NCBI GenBank assembly: GCA_001598975.1
Contig: BBXU01002009.1
Coordinates: 1 to 62,915 of the forward strand
DNA from: Parachlorella kessleri
Taxonomy: Eukaryota; Chlorophyta; Trebouxiophyceae; Chlorellales; Chlorellaceae
DNA: 62,915 nucleotides
Reading direction: 5' to 3'
Below the pieces are notes generated by a model that was given only the letters and a program-made list of their open reading frames with translations, had not been told where the DNA came from and searched no databases. Position numbers and translations under genes: made by a program. This document shows, one piece after another, positions 1-12,536 of this stretch; position 1 is the stretch's first letter; each line of letters starts with the position of its first letter.

Positions 1-96
1 CAGGCGGCTGCCGTCAAGCAGTCAGCCGCCCATGTGCTCCATGGCCGGGGCGCTGGTGCCAGAAGCCAAGTGTGTTGGTAAACTTTGGGTCCGCAG

Positions 97-2474
97 GTGC
101 TCTCAGGCATCTTGGAGCCGCTGCCACCACGGTACTCAATCGACCTGTGGGATGTCATGCGCCAGATGCTGACAGCCGACCCCGCTCTGCGGCCAACGAT
201 AGACGAGGTCCTGCAGATGCCGGTGGTAAGCCCGTGGCCCTCAGCGGCGTGGACGGAAAGGGGCTCTGAGCACGAGGGTCGTTGTGGCTGGGCCCGTGGC
301 TGGCGTGCCGGCCACTGGCTCGCCCCCCATTTGCAGCAGGTGGCTGCTGCGACTGTCGGCTACAATGGGGGCCAACACTAGCACCTGTTGGGCCGGGTAC
401 TGCGTGCTGGGCTGCGCTGAGCCCTCTATGCATAACAATGAGGATTGTGAATGCCTAAGTGCACACCTCTTCGTGCATGCCCATCCACACACATCTGACT
501 GGACCCAAGGGTATGGTGGGCAGGTGCGAGCCCACATGTCCCTGGTGCCTGGGGCGGACAGGCGCTGGCTGGAGCCGGGGAACGAGGGCCTGGTGCAGCT
601 GTTGCAGCCCATCAGGGTGAGCACAGCAGCTTGGGGGCCCCATGGCTGCTGGGGAGGCTCCTGGGGTTGGTGTGGGAGTGGCAAACAAACAAACAATGGC
701 AAACAACGCTGCCTTTACGCGGCTTCCTGGCAGAAGGCGTGGGTCAGAACTGCTGGGTGCTACTGGTTGCTGCTGCTACCCGCTCAGGTTTGACGGCGCG
801 TGGTTGTGCGTGCTGGCTGCAGATCCCACGGCTGTCCGCGGACTGGGAGGGCATCAATGTGTTCCTGCCACCCGCCAAGTACTCGACAGGGCCGAGTGTG
901 GTGGACGCGTTGCGCATGAAGGTGTGCGGGGGTGGTGGATAGTGTGCATCCTCGAGTGACTTGTTGCCCCAGCCGCCGCAGCAGGAGCGGTAATAGCAGC
1001 GGTGCGCGAGCGAGGAGCTTTTGATCATGCTCTTGAGTTCCCAGGTGGAGCGCATGGCATGCTGGTGCACCTGTTGTGTTGCGGCATGCACCGGGTGCGT
1101 CGCACGACCAGCAGCATTGCCCGGGCAGCATGCACCAGCTGCGAGTCCATATACCAAGTTCTCACCCTGTGATGGGTGGGTGTTTGCTATGGTCACTGGT
1201 CTCTGCTGCGTGGGTAGATACCTCACACTACTGTTTGCGCATCCGTGTGGAGATATGTTGGGATGCCTGATGCAGGGCTTCAGCAGCTGCCCCGACTTTG
1301 TTAGTGCGGAGGCGGCAGCTGCGGCAGACCTAGCTGTGACCCCTGGCACCACTGGGTCAGGGGGCGGCGCCCTGTTTGGGCCGTCTACGGACCGCGCACG
1401 AGCAACTTTTGGCCAGGCAAGTGTTTTGGGACAGGGCCCTCACGGCTTGGTCACCTGGCGCGGTTTCCATGCTATGGAATACTGGTATGCTGTCGTGGGG
1501 CTTCGCATACTTGGGGCGCTGGGCAGTGGAAAGCCTGCGTGCCTGGGCTGTCTTGTTTCCCTTGCCCAGTGAGACTCCCTTGCTGTGCCCTGGCTGTCCC
1601 AAGGCTGCCTAGTACTTGGACTAAGATCAGCTTTCAACCCACACAGATCACTGCCGCACCCAGCGAGTACTTCTCTGGCACTCGGCGCTCAACCGAGGGC
1701 ACGGAACCCGGCGGTGGCATGCGCAAGATGCCATCCACCGGCAATCTCCGCCAGCTGGCCCGCTCCAACACAGTCTCCGTGGGCGAGGTCTTCAACTCTC
1801 GCCGGGACCGCAGCCCGGTTGGGGACAGCAGCGTCCGAGGAGGCAGGGAGAGTGCCAGCAGTGTCGTTGATGGCGGGGGAGGGCCCAGCGGCAAGCCAGT
1901 GGATCTGGACGCGAAGGAGGTGGCGAGGGTGGTAGCGGAGGCTTGGGAGAGGGCCCGCGGCCGCGGCGACGGCAGCGTGGCGTTGCGCCGCAGCGTGACC
2001 GTGGGGCAGGTGCTGTTGAACCACGTCGCGTCAGATGACTTCCAGACGAGCCATGACCGGCACCAGCAGCACCTGGAGCAGATGCAGCAGAAGGCGGACC
2101 TGTTCAAGCCCTCGCCGGTGGTGTTCTGCCCACCGCGGCAGCACCCGCCTGCGCACCCGCAGCCGCTGCAGCAGCAAGCTGTGGCAGGTGCCAAGCAGCC
2201 AGCAGGCGCGTCTGCGCCGGCCTACCCTGCGGCAACTGGCCCACCGAGCCCTGCAGCTGTGAATGCGGCGGCTGGGGCGCTAGTAGCAGCGGCGGCGGTG
2301 ACGGCTGCCGGAGGCATCTCCCCTCGGCAGAACGCTGCCAGGGGTGCTGCAGGGTCGCCTGCAGCCAAGTCGGCCGCGAGGAAGGGCAAGTCGGTGTCCT
2401 GGGAGGGCGAAACCCCTGTGGTGAAGCGTGAAAAGAACAAGCTCTTCAGCTTTTTGAAGAAGCTGGCCAAGTGA
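97..2474 (+). CDS. NIMA-related (NEK) protein kinase, 3' part only
   Basis: This is the C-terminal 430 codons of a Ser/Thr kinase whose catalytic core lies left of the window. Exons: 97-225, 524-616, 823-921, 1276-1416 and 1647-2474. The first exon encodes the end of the kinase fold (LWDVMRQMLTADPALRPTID, the subdomain XI 'RPT' region). It matches the exon at 6087-6215 of the next gene in length (43 codons) and phase; the second exons are both 31 codons. The rest is a low-complexity tail with short motifs shared with the neighbour: SCPD, STGNL, TVSVGEV, RRSVTVGQV. It ends in a basic segment, KNKLFSFLKKLAK. The intron after 1416 starts with GC (GCAAGT) rather than GT. The substrate is unknown. 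In algae NEKs regulate cilia and the cell cycle; that role here is inference. Confidence 0.85.
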
Positions 2475-3701
2475 TAGAAAAGCGCAGCTTGGTCTGGGCA
2501 AGGTGCTTGCGCAAGCACAGCATCCCAGGTATCATGAACGTTATGTCATCTCAACCTGGTTAGCAGCATATCTTGCTTCTTTGCGTGCGTCAGTGTTACG
2601 CTGGGCCTTGTGTCCACCGGTTGAGTGTGCAATGATGTGTTTTCCTGTCCATATCGACTGTTGGCGGCCGCTGCACGAGGCCGTGAGGGCGCCTGCTCTG
2701 CAGGGTGCAGGGTCATGGGCATATACCCTCAGCTAGATTTTGTTGCCTTGTCTTTTCCACGAGTTTCCTTTTGCCCGGCGGCAGAAGGGGCCAGTATGTT
2801 GTTGTGGTTAGTGGTTATGTCGTGGCTTGTACAGCACAACCTGTGGACTGTACAGCATGTGTATGTTGAGTGCAAGGTGTCCGGTTGGTGCTTACGAATT
2901 ATCCTGGTGTAAAAGTGGACGACTTGTAGCATGTCTTTCTTATCCATCGTGTGTTATGTACTGCTCGCTTGTGCACCCTTGTTGGTGTTTGTTTGGCTCT
3001 TCTTCGCGTTGATGAACTGCGCCAACACATTTCATACCTCGTGGCAGATGGCAAGCTTGCTTCCTGCGACGACCTCTCCTGAAAACTATATATCGTTTTG
3101 TTTCATCACGTTGCTGGAGACTTGTGGCGTGGAGTCAGTCACCTGGCTGTCATAGCTGGGGTTTTTACATGTAAGGCTGACAGCACTTTATGTAATGGAG
3201 GTGTAACTGCCTTGTGAATATTCCCTTGGTTGCTAATCTGCTAATCTTTGCTTCCCAGCTCTATGCACACAGTCGGCCGCTTTGTCAGCCCTGGCAACCA
3301 TCCGGGTCTACAACCTGACACCGGCATGCAATGGCTCGTCACTTTCTTCTCCTGGGTAATGAAGATGGTCTGGAGGGGTGTCACAGGAGATAATGTTGAG
3401 GCCATCAGCTGACTCAGCCGTGAGGTGCATGCTATGGTGAGCATGGTCTTCAGTAAGTCTTCTAAGGGGGACCCATGGCGAGTGGGTCGATGACGAGGAT
3501 TGGATCTCTATTCTACTTAATGTGCAGGGCGCTGCCAAGGCCTTGTGTTCGCTTTCACCTAGTTAGGGCACCTGTGCAACTACTTTGTTCTTTAGGGTGC
3601 TTGAACCGTGTCGGAGGAGAATGACAAGCTGCCAACTATGTTCACGTAGATACTTTCCCTGAACTGACTGAGGCAAAGAAGTCGCCTGCAAGGGCCGTGG
3701 C
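2475..3701. other. Spacer between tandem kinase genes
   Basis: This 1.2-kb stretch holds the 3' UTR of the first kinase and the upstream region of the second. It is richer in T than the flanking exons. I see no ORF with codon structure or splice sites worth calling, and no clear TATA box. Confidence 0.6.
2908..2912 (+). terminator. TGTAA polyadenylation signal, first kinase
   Basis: TGTAA is the usual poly(A) signal of chlorophyte algae. This copy lies about 430 bases past the stop codon at 2474 and is the first one I see downstream. Confidence 0.5.
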
Positions 3702-6700
3702 ATGGGGAAACTCAAATTCTTTGCGAAAAGACTTGATGGCGCGCTGTTACGCACCAGCAAGGAGGAGCTGGAGCTCTTCAAGCACTTCCTTGTACAGAAG
3801 GTGTTGGGCGTGGGCTCCTTTGCTACCGTGTAAGTCAAGGGTGCATGTTCCACAGGCCACTGAGAGCTGCCTTTGTGGCTGTGCCCAGTGCGAAGGAGAG
3901 TACCTACACCCTGTTTGCAGGTATCAGGTACAGCGCAAATCGGATGGCAAGTATTACGCCCTGAAACACTTGGATATACGAGCGATAGGTGAGCGACAAG
4001 CTGGACCAGAAGAGGGTCACGCTCGAACGTTGTGACACTGACCGTTCAATCTGTACAAGGGGTGCTGTTTGTAGCCCTCACGGTTGGCGGCCTCCCTCCT
4101 CCATGCATGCTGACAAACTCAAAAAAGGCTTTGCTGCATGGCTCTGTGTTGTGCGTAAGCCTTACTACCAGGCATGGGCTGCAGATCCACCAGAACGGAG
4201 TGACCTAGTCAACGAAATTAGGTGGGTGGGTAACCATCAGCTAGGCAGTAATGAAAGTCGGAAATTGCTCTTCCAACTTGAGCCCTCCATGGGCAGACTA
4301 GTGTCTTGCTGGACGGCCCCTCCTCTTGAATGTTTCTCTCAGCAAGGCGTGTGAGCTTGCCTTCAGGTTGCTGGCCTCTCTGGACCACCCACACTTGATG
4401 AGATACTATGAGGTGGGATTTTCAACTGCTCTGCAAAGATACAGACTTATGTTTGGTCTCTCCCTGAACTGACCTCCGGCACCTCGTACAGAGCTGACCA
4501 GCCACTGAGCGGGATGTATGCGCAGTCATCCAAACAAAGTACTCTTGTTGCCTGCAGGCATTTGTGGATCACCAGCAGCTTTTCAGTGAGTTGGTGGGGA
4601 CCCGTGCGAGCCGGCCGTGGCTGTCTACTCGTGGATCACGTTCAAAGTAGCTTCTGGTGTTGTGTGCCGCACTGTGGTTGAATGCTTCAGCTCCTGTGCT
4701 CATCCCTGACCAAGTCGAACTTGGACTGAGTTGCAGTCATTACGGAGCTTGTCTGTGGCGGGGATCTTGGCAGCATGCTTGAGTGAGTTGCTGAGCACCA
4801 GGCACTGGCATTATCAGTTAGGCTGCATAGCTAAGGGAGAAACCTGCATGGGTTGTGCTCAAAGTTGCTGTCTCGCAACTTCCTGCCTGGCTTGAGAGTG
4901 CACCTAACCCAAGCTTCACACGGCCTAGGCTCCCTCTACCAAACCTTGGCCCCACCGATGAAGTGTTGGCGCGTCACTGGTGCAGCAAGCGCATCGAGAC
5001 AGAAGACTGCCTGCCGGAGCGGCAGATATGGTCGTACTTCATCCAACTGGCGCTGGGGTTGCAGTACCTGCACCACAACCATGTGCTGCACAGAGACCTG
5101 AAACCGCAGGTGGGTTGGCTGAAGCCTGCATGTGCTGCCTGGCATTCCAGGCAAAAATTGCGGTGCTTGCTTGAACCTGTCGTTCTTTGGTGGTGCGATG
5201 ATCAGCTTGTGGGCCCCCATTTCTCATTTGTACCTTCATCCTTGAGGAGTTGAGCACACACCTTGCAGAATGTGCTGTTGGCGGCGGGCGGGCGGGTGAA
5301 GATAGCAGACCTCGGAATCTCACAACTGCTGGATCACGTCTTTACGCGAGAGCTGGTAAGTTTGTGACCAGGGCAGTGCTAGAAGCCGCACCAGCCTGAC
5401 ATGCCTGTCAGCTCCTCCGCCTGAGTTCCGCTGCCTATCAAGCAGCTCAGTCCCACATCTCACCCTCCAATGAATGAGGCAATGGCAGCCATGCTGGGTT
5501 AAAGCATGTTGCGTACAACCCCTCGCCAGTGTGCTGCTGTGCCCGCAGCTGGGATCTCCGCCATATATCGCGCCGGAGATGTGGCAGCGCCAGCCTTACT
5601 CCTACAGCGCAGACGTGTGGGCGCTAGGCTGCATCCTTCATGAGGTTGGTTCCCCTTCAGCATAGCCAGCTCAGGAGAGGGCTTACCATGTTGTGGCTCT
5701 GGGAGAGCAGCGGGCATGTACAAGAATGTGCGCAATTCCGGCTAGAATGCAGGAGGCACTGTGGTCTGCTCAAGTGGCGCTCGAGCTGTTGTGCTGCAGA
5801 TGTGTTCTTTAAAACCGCTTTTCTGGGACCCGGCAGGAGACAGGGCAATCCAGGCCAAGGTGGGCCACATGGGTAGACGTCACTGCGGGAGATATACCAT
5901 GATGGTAGCTTGTGGCTTGGCATGACTCTGTAGCAGGACTCATTTGGGGCAGGGGTGGCCAGGAGACGATGGACGCATGTTGCAAGCACATTTGGGACTG
6001 CTGCCACTTCATGCCGAGTATTATCTGACGCTCAGTACCCTACAATGACCGTGGACGACCTTGTGCCCTGACTGCCTGCGCCTCAGGTGCTTAGCGGGCT
6101 GCTGGCTCCCGTCCCCAGGCACTACTCAGTGGACTTGTGGGATGTGGTTCGCCTGATGCTCACCCAGACCCCCGCGGACCGACCAACCATAGACGAGATT
6201 CTGGCCCTCCCTGTGGTGAGACCCTCGGCTTTGCGGCAGCCTATTGAATCCGCCCTTCCAGCGTGCATAGAGCCAGCTCTGTTGCCTTGTCCACTCTTCC
6301 ACCATGCACGGGAGCCAACCATCGAACAGACGGCAACAAGGGCATTGCTGTTGTTACGGTGGATTGTATGTGATCACCCGCGCAGTAGGAACCCCTTGTA
6401 CAGGCGTGCTTTTGGTATGGCATGGGCCCTGGCTGACATGGTGTCCGTACCTCTTGCAGGTCCAGTCACGGATGGGCTTGCTGCCAGCTGAGGACATTCC
6501 TCTGTTGGATCCCCTGAGAGACGACCATGCCAGCATTCTGGGGCTTGTGAAGGTGTGTTGCCCTCCTGGGAACATCCCCTACGGTATGCTGACGCTTTAA
6601 CGAGCATTGCTGTCAAGTTTCTGGGTTCGACAGTCCCCATGAAGAGGGCCGCAGGCTGCTTGGGCGTGTGAGACCAGCGCAGAACATAGCAGCCAGATAC

Positions 6701-8060
6701 AATTTGGCAATTTCAGCGCTCGCTGGCACATCGCTGCGGCTGCAGTGGCAGCATACCCCCTCGATGCCCTGGTTGCTTAAATTTTGCCGTCCTTCCTGCA
6801 ATGCCTAACAGTTGACTTATGCATGCGTAGATTTCCAGTCGCTTTGACAAGTGGGACAAGCTCAATGACCTCCTCCCTCCCTCAAAATACCCTGACGGTC
6901 CTGGAGTCGTCGAGGCTCTGCGCCTGAGGCGCCCAAGCAGCTGCCCAGACCTGTCAAAGCTAGACAGTGCAGCGCCTGGTGCAAGCGCTGGCAGCACCGC
7001 CGCTGCCGCTGCAGAACAGCAGCAGCAGGGCCAGCAGCGGCTGGGCGGGCGGCGGCGCAGCCTGGACGGCAAGGATGGGAGCGACCAGGTCCCTGGCATG
7101 CAGCACAATTGCAGCTGCCCTCTGCTGGACGACGGCTGGGAGCTGGATAAAGCCCTCAGGCGCAAGTCAATCACCGTGGGCCAGCTGTACTATCACCGGC
7201 AGCAGGAGGCAGAGGCTGAGGGTGGGCCCGACCCTGGCATATACCCTGGCATGGCGACAGCGGCACAAGACCTGCAGGCGACGGGGCCTGGGGCCGGCGG
7301 CCCGTCCCTAGAGCCGGCTGGCGTGGCTGCCTTTGGCAGCAGCAGCGGCAGCAGCCCTGGAGGCACAGCGCATGCTACCAGCTGTGATGCTGCCAGTGGC
7401 GCCCCTGGTGCAAGGGACCTCAAGCGCACCAAATCTTCAGGGGAGCTGCTGCCCTCAGCTCGCGCTGCGAGCCTGAAGGCAGCACAGCTGCAGCCATGGC
7501 AGGCCACGAGGCCATTTGACGCGTCGCCGCTACAGTTTGGTGGTGGTGGCCGCAGCAGCCAGCACAGCGCTGCGAAGGGCGGCAAGCCAGTCCGCTATCT
7601 TTCCAGCGGCGGCCATGCAGGCACCTACGCGGGCTCCGGGTGCGCCACCTCTGGTAGCAAGGTCGCCCCGGGTGGGCAGCACGCAGCCACAATGATAGAC
7701 CTCAGCATGCACGGCATGCATGAGACTGTCGGCGCCAACTCTCGCACACTGGCCTGCCAACCAGGCAGTAGCAGCGGCGGCGGCGACGCCTTTGGTAGCC
7801 CAGACTGTGTACTGGCAGTGAATGGCAGCGGCCGTTTGGGGGCAGCTGGGGTGACCTCAGGTAGCACCAGGGGCTCCCCTGCTTTGGAGAGTCCCGGTAG
7901 CCCTGCAGCTGCCGCCACAGGTGTGGCTGGCGGAGCCAAGCAGGGGGCGGGCAGCAGCAAGAAGGAGAAGAAGGGTGCTAGGGTGAAGTTCATGTCGCGC
8001 CTCAGGCAGCGGCTGTGGGGCGACGAGTGTGATGGAGGGATGCACCAGCCCCTGTGGTGA
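3702..8060 (+). CDS. NIMA-related (NEK) protein kinase, complete
   Basis: A 723-residue Ser/Thr kinase from 13 exons: 3702-3829, 3921-3988, 4185-4221, 4367-4412, 4558-4585, 4737-4782, 4986-5109, 5269-5355, 5549-5644, 5800-5859, 6087-6215, 6460-6552, 6831-8060. The phases close exactly. The kinase domain spans about residues 29-283: glycine loop GVGSFATV, ATP lysine K58 (YALKHLDIR, a NEK signature), catalytic loop HRDLKPQN (153-160), DLG at 173-175, and IAPE at 195-198. DLG in place of DFG also occurs in NEK6/NEK7, so it does not imply a dead enzyme. The 440-residue tail is low complexity, with SCPDLS, RRKSITVGQL and KRTKSSGEL motifs and a basic C-terminus. It is the tandem paralogue of the upstream gene. 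The NEK assignment is firm; the subfamily (an algal FA2-like kinase is possible) is not. Confidence 0.92.
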
Positions 8061-8777
8061 GGTTGTTGGCCGTGCTGTGGGCAGGCAGGGGGTGAGGGAA
8101 CGTGACTGGTCTCTGACATTGCAGGGTTCCTGCGCTGGAATCTTCGTTGAAGTCTTCCCCAACTTATCATGTTGTGTTAGATACCTGTACACCCTGGTGA
8201 CTGGCATGTGAATCAGCTAGACTGCACTGCTGTGGTTTTTAAACCCACTGTTTTTGCACACGCTCAAGTCATAACCAGTTTTTTTCCCACAGAATTGATG
8301 TACTCGTTCGCAATCATGCCAGGCGCAGCTTCTATCCTTGCGGGGAGGACCTGTGGCCACCCAGGGGTGGGGCGTATGGTGGGATGCTGCTGCGATACCG
8401 CTCCTACTATCGTTGCGGGCATGATATGGCCCGCCTGTTGCTTAGTTTTGTATTGGACTGCAAGCTGGCTGTCGTGGCAGCGAAGTGGTAGTAAGTGATG
8501 TAGGCTTGTGAGGGAACTCAGAACGGATGTGTGAGAGGACTCAACACGGATAAGTTCGCTGGATTTGGGATGCACAAAACCGTCTGCATGAACATGAACC
8601 TTGACAACCACATCACATGTGACGCTTGTGCATGGCTTGTGTCGTGCCATTTTTCCCTGTGTGGATGAAATATCTGCTTGGGGTTGGAAAGGCTTGCAGT
8701 GCGGGACCCCATGGCATCTTGAACTTAATGTTGAGATGCACATGGACGCGTTTGGTCTTGGCGCTCTTGGTCTTGCA

Positions 8778-8782
8778 TGTAA
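8778..8782 (+). terminator. TGTAA polyadenylation signal, second kinase
   Basis: TGTAA about 720 bases past the stop at 8060. A second copy at 8989-8993 is an alternative. Confidence 0.4.
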
Positions 8783-9030
8783 ATGTCGTGCTGCTATGCT
8801 TTGGTGCTGTGAATGCCTTGTTGTGGCACAGTTTATGCGCTGCAATTCATGCAGAGGGGCTCCTTATTGTACACATATCTTCGCATAACATATTCCCTTT
8901 GCACGTATGCCTTGCAACCATCATGTGCACATATGCAAAGTTTGACCACTGACTATCAGGCTGCACAAGTAACATTCGGCGCTCAGACTGTAACATAACA
9001 TGCCAGGAGTTGCTGGATGGGAAGCATGCA

Positions 9031-9035
9031 TTACA
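9031..9035 (-). terminator. TGTAA polyadenylation signal, epimerase gene
   Basis: TTACA on the plus strand reads TGTAA on the minus strand, about 265 bases past the epimerase stop codon. Confidence 0.45.
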
Positions 9036-9299
9036 GAAGCAAAATTCTAAAGCACAGAGGGGCGTGTTGCAACACAACGACTCTGAAGCGGGGAAATCTT
9101 AGCCATCAACAAGAGGCTGCCCCTGGCCCTCGCCACATACAGAGGAACCCAAAGGCACATGGCATGCAATGCATAGCCATACTCCTTGTCACATCGCACT
9201 CTTGGCGACCACCATCAATCTACATCCAGATCGCGTCCTCAGCTCAGTGCACGTCCTCCGTCTCAGCGACACATGTGCGCCTAGCTATGCCAGACTGAT

Positions 9300-12297
9300 T
9301 CAAACTTGGACAACAGGCTGCTTGCCATACTTGACAGCCGCCAACCATTCCTCCACCAACACCAGCCCCCTCAGCGCATGGTAGGACGCCTTCCACTGTG
9401 TGCCTTTCAGGAAGGCCTGGCACACGGGCTGCCTGGTCTGGTCGGTGACGCTGTAGTAGAACTCACCACCCTGTGAGTCATGGAATGAGTTGTTGACCAG
9501 CTTGAGCGTGGCCAGCAGGCGGTCCCAGTAGGTAGCATCCCCCGTCTTCTGCCACAGCCAGAACAGGCCGCTCATTCCCTCAAACTGGGGCCTGCAGACA
9601 GGTGGTACCCAGTATGCTGTGCTGTGCTGTGCTGCAGGTAGGTAGCCAGCTCAGCACAGTGCTTCACTCCTGGGCACTGCCAATGCAGCCTTGGGGAGGC
9701 TCTTTGGGGACGGCATGCTCTTTGCACAGTGGAAAGGAAAGTGCAGGAAGTACTTGATGCCAGCCAACCCCAGGGGAGGCATGCCAGCCGGCTCAGGAGG
9801 GGGCTGGGCAGAGAGACAGCTGGCACTGCACTGGCAGGCAGCATGCAACAAGCCGGCAGTGAGAGCCTACAGGCAGTGCTGAGGTCAGTGGCCAGCACGA
9901 CTTCCTTGCCAAAGCTCCACAGACAGCTTACCACCAGATCTTGTACCACTCCTTTTGGCCGCACCAATCCTTGATGGTGGGCCCACCTGCATGCCACAGC
10001 AGGCGTGCTGTGTACCCACTGCATGCCCATGTACTGTTCACACACAGTAGCATTCATTGGCTCCTTAGTGGCGGTCAGGTGTGTTGCCTCACACGGAGGA
10101 CAGCATAGGGGAGACAGCATTGGCGGCCATCGCTTGCTTGATGCATTCTTAACCGTCCCCACTTGTTAGGACAATGCCGGTAGGAAGCCTCAACCCACGT
10201 TAACCACCTCCCGCATCCCCAGGCACACACCCACAAAACGCCCATTCCCGCCAAGCCCTTCCTACTGAACCTCCCTCACAACCAGGCCCTGAGGCGTCAC
10301 TAGGAAGCCAGACACCCCCCTGCACTGGCCGTACCGCCCACCTGCGTCGCCGTCCTGCCAGAAGCCGCCCGTCTTGTTGTCGTATCCCTCCTGGGCTGCC
10401 CGCCCCACACGCACCGCCAGCTCAGCATCCGTTGGCAGCTGCACCCCTGCCCTAGACAGCTGGTCCAGGGCGGCCAGCAAAAAGTACACCAGCTCTATCT
10501 CATGGGCATACAGCTTGGCCGAGGGGTCCAGCACCTTCCAGTCTGCGGTGAACTCAGTACCAATATGCTGTGTGCCTGGCTGCCACAGCTTGCTGGGCAG
10601 GAGGCCCACCATCTCTGACAGCCTGGCGTTTACTGCCGCTTGCCTGCTGCCCGCGCTGCCGCTGCCACCATCGCTGCCCTTGCCGCCCTCCAGGGCCCTG
10701 CTGAGCTCAGTGAATGCCTCGATGAGGTGGAGGTGGGTGTTGTGGGACTTGTCGGCGCCGGGGGAGTTGCCGATGTTCACCCCCGGCGGGTAGGAGGCCT
10801 CCACGGCCTCGGAGTAGCCCCCATGGCTGCTGTCGTGGCGGGTGCTGTCCACCTTCTGAAACACCTTGTAGGCAAGATCAACAGCTGCTGGGTCGCCCAA
10901 AGCGCGGCCATAGCGCGCCAGGCCCAGAATGGCAAAGGCCTGCCCATACAGGACCTTCTCCGGGTGAACCACCGTCTTGCCGTCCCGCGACACTTGCCAG
11001 CGGAACAGCCCCTCCCCACCGTCCCACAGGGCTGATTTGGTGAGGAAGTCGTAGGCTCGCTTGGCCAGGTCCCGGGCGTTGGAGTTGCCGGGGTCTTTGA
11101 GTGCCAGGGTGGAGAACATGAAGAGCTGGCGGGTGGCGGGGACGAGGTATTTGTCCCCGGCGGCGCCTTCTAGCACTGGGGAGCCATAGCGGTCGAGAGT
11201 GGTGTAGAACCCGCCCTTCAACAAGCGGCAGTAACAAATGCAGTGCTTGTTTGGAGAGCACCTATAGAGCTGGGTATAGCAGCAGCTGAGGCGGCTCGGA
11301 CAATGAGTACCTGCTCACTGAGAGAATGGCATGCAACATGCCGCAAGTTCTGCGTGTGAGTGCTAAACTTGAAAGGACGACAGTGGCCTACTGTGACGCC
11401 ATGGACATGCGCCATGCAGCTGTGAACGACCCCCAACCTGCTCGTAGTCTGGACCATGCTTGGACCACCAGTCTTCGGTTGACTGCCGCAGCGCAGTGAC
11501 GGTAGCCAGCGCAGCGGACAGGTTGGCTGGCTGGCCGGCTGGGCCGCCTCCACCGGTGGCGGCTGGCTGGGGAGATGCAGCAGGCCTGCCCATGGGTGAG
11601 GTCTCCACTGCTGGGGATCCCCGAGTGGCCACGTAGCTCTGTGGGGGGCTCAGGGGTGGAGAGGGGCTGGGGCTGGGGCTAGCACTGGGGCTCCGACTGG
11701 GGCTAGGGCTGGGGCTGGAACTGGGGCTGGGGCTGGCCTGCAAGCGCCTGGTCCGTGGGCTGTCGGGTGCGGTTATGCCAGGGGCTGAGGCATCCATGCT
11801 GAGCTGCAGCAGGGCAGGTGCATGGTTTGATTGTTAACACAGGGTCGGGGGGCGACATTGAGGGCGAGGAGTGCATCTAGCCGCCATGGTAACTCCCATG
11901 CAGCAGCCTTTCACGCACTACCAAGGCTCTCGGCACCATGCTGGCTGCCCTTAGCAGCATGTGTCAAGTTATGCATCATATATAACATGGATGATGCCCA
12001 GCAGCACTCAGGCCCTGCTTTTGCCTGCTACCCATCAAGCTGTGGTTGTGGAGGCTGTCGCACCTGGGGCTGGTGTTGGGTCCAGTGAGCAGTACGCCCC
12101 ACCCCCAGGCTTAGACTGCCATGCAGAGCTCCAGTGTGTACTTCCCTTGATGTGCCTGCACTGCTGATAGTTGCTGGAAGAGCAAGCTCAAGCCCCTGTG
12201 GGTGGCTGAGGAAGCTGCTTGTAGCTGCAGCCAGGAGCAAGAGTGGGGCCAGTGCCGCCGCCACTGCAGAACTAGCATGCAACAAGCGAGACACCAT
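9300..12297 (-). CDS. Secreted N-acylglucosamine/cellobiose 2-epimerase (AGE) family protein
   Basis: Five exons, in transcript order: 12297-12103, 11803-11438, 11215-10342, 9986-9932, 9591-9300, giving 593 residues with closed phases. Residues 1-30 look like a signal peptide (basic MVSRLL, then an Ala/Leu core). Residues 89-121 are a Ser-Pro linker (SPSPSSSPSPSPSRSPSASP) typical of algal hydroxyproline-rich wall glycoproteins. From about residue 165 comes an alpha/alpha-barrel AGE domain: GGFYTTLDRYG near its start, SHNTHLHLIEAF with its conserved histidines, AHEIELVYFLLAAL, and KIWWPQFEGMSGLF near the end. AGE enzymes epimerise or isomerise N-acylhexosamines, cellobiose or mannose. The substrate here cannot be read from sequence. 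An in-frame ATG at 12315 is an alternative start. The signal peptide plus linker suggests wall or periplasmic action, which is inference. Confidence 0.88.
11655..11740 (-). repeat. Ser-Pro coding minisatellite
   Basis: An imperfect 6-base repeat (GGGGCT-like on the plus strand) codes for alternating Ser and Pro in the epimerase linker. Such tracts probably expand and contract by slippage. Confidence 0.7.
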
Positions 12298-12528
12298 TAT
12301 GTCAGGCGTGTGCACTCACGTGAGTGCTACCCTGGCTAGGGGCAATAAAGGGGAAGCTGATCCAGGATCAAAGACCTGCTGGGAACCGCCGACGCGCTGG
12401 CGGGAAACTCGTGCTAGCCTGACTTGTAAGTCGGATTAGTGTCCCTCCCACGCAAGAGATGGGATGCACGTGACAGCAAGGGTTAGACAGCAGCTTGGCG
12501 GGTGCCAGCTGCGTCACTCACCTGTTTG

Positions 12529-12536
12529 TATATAAG
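12529..12536. promoter_or_regulatory. TATA-like element upstream of epimerase gene
   Basis: TATATAAG on the plus strand, 230 bases upstream of the epimerase ATG, which reads on the minus strand. Read that way it is a weaker CTTATATA. It could be the core promoter of that gene; position and composition are the only evidence. Confidence 0.25.

Larger units (their letters stand above)
8061..9299. other. Convergent intergenic region, no gene seen
   Basis: This lies between the tail-to-tail kinase and epimerase genes. It carries TGTAA signals for the plus strand at 8778-8782 and 8989-8993, and for the minus strand at 9031-9035. Small ORFs here lack splice support or recognisable protein sequence. 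Confidence 0.6.

Noticed and set aside
5269..5355. DLG instead of DFG in the second NEK, suggesting a pseudokinase
   Set aside because: NEK6/NEK7 are active with DLG, and the Lys, HRD, Asn and IAPE residues are all present.
10374..11035. Plus-strand ORFs across the epimerase
   Set aside because: The minus strand encodes clear AGE motifs over the same bases.
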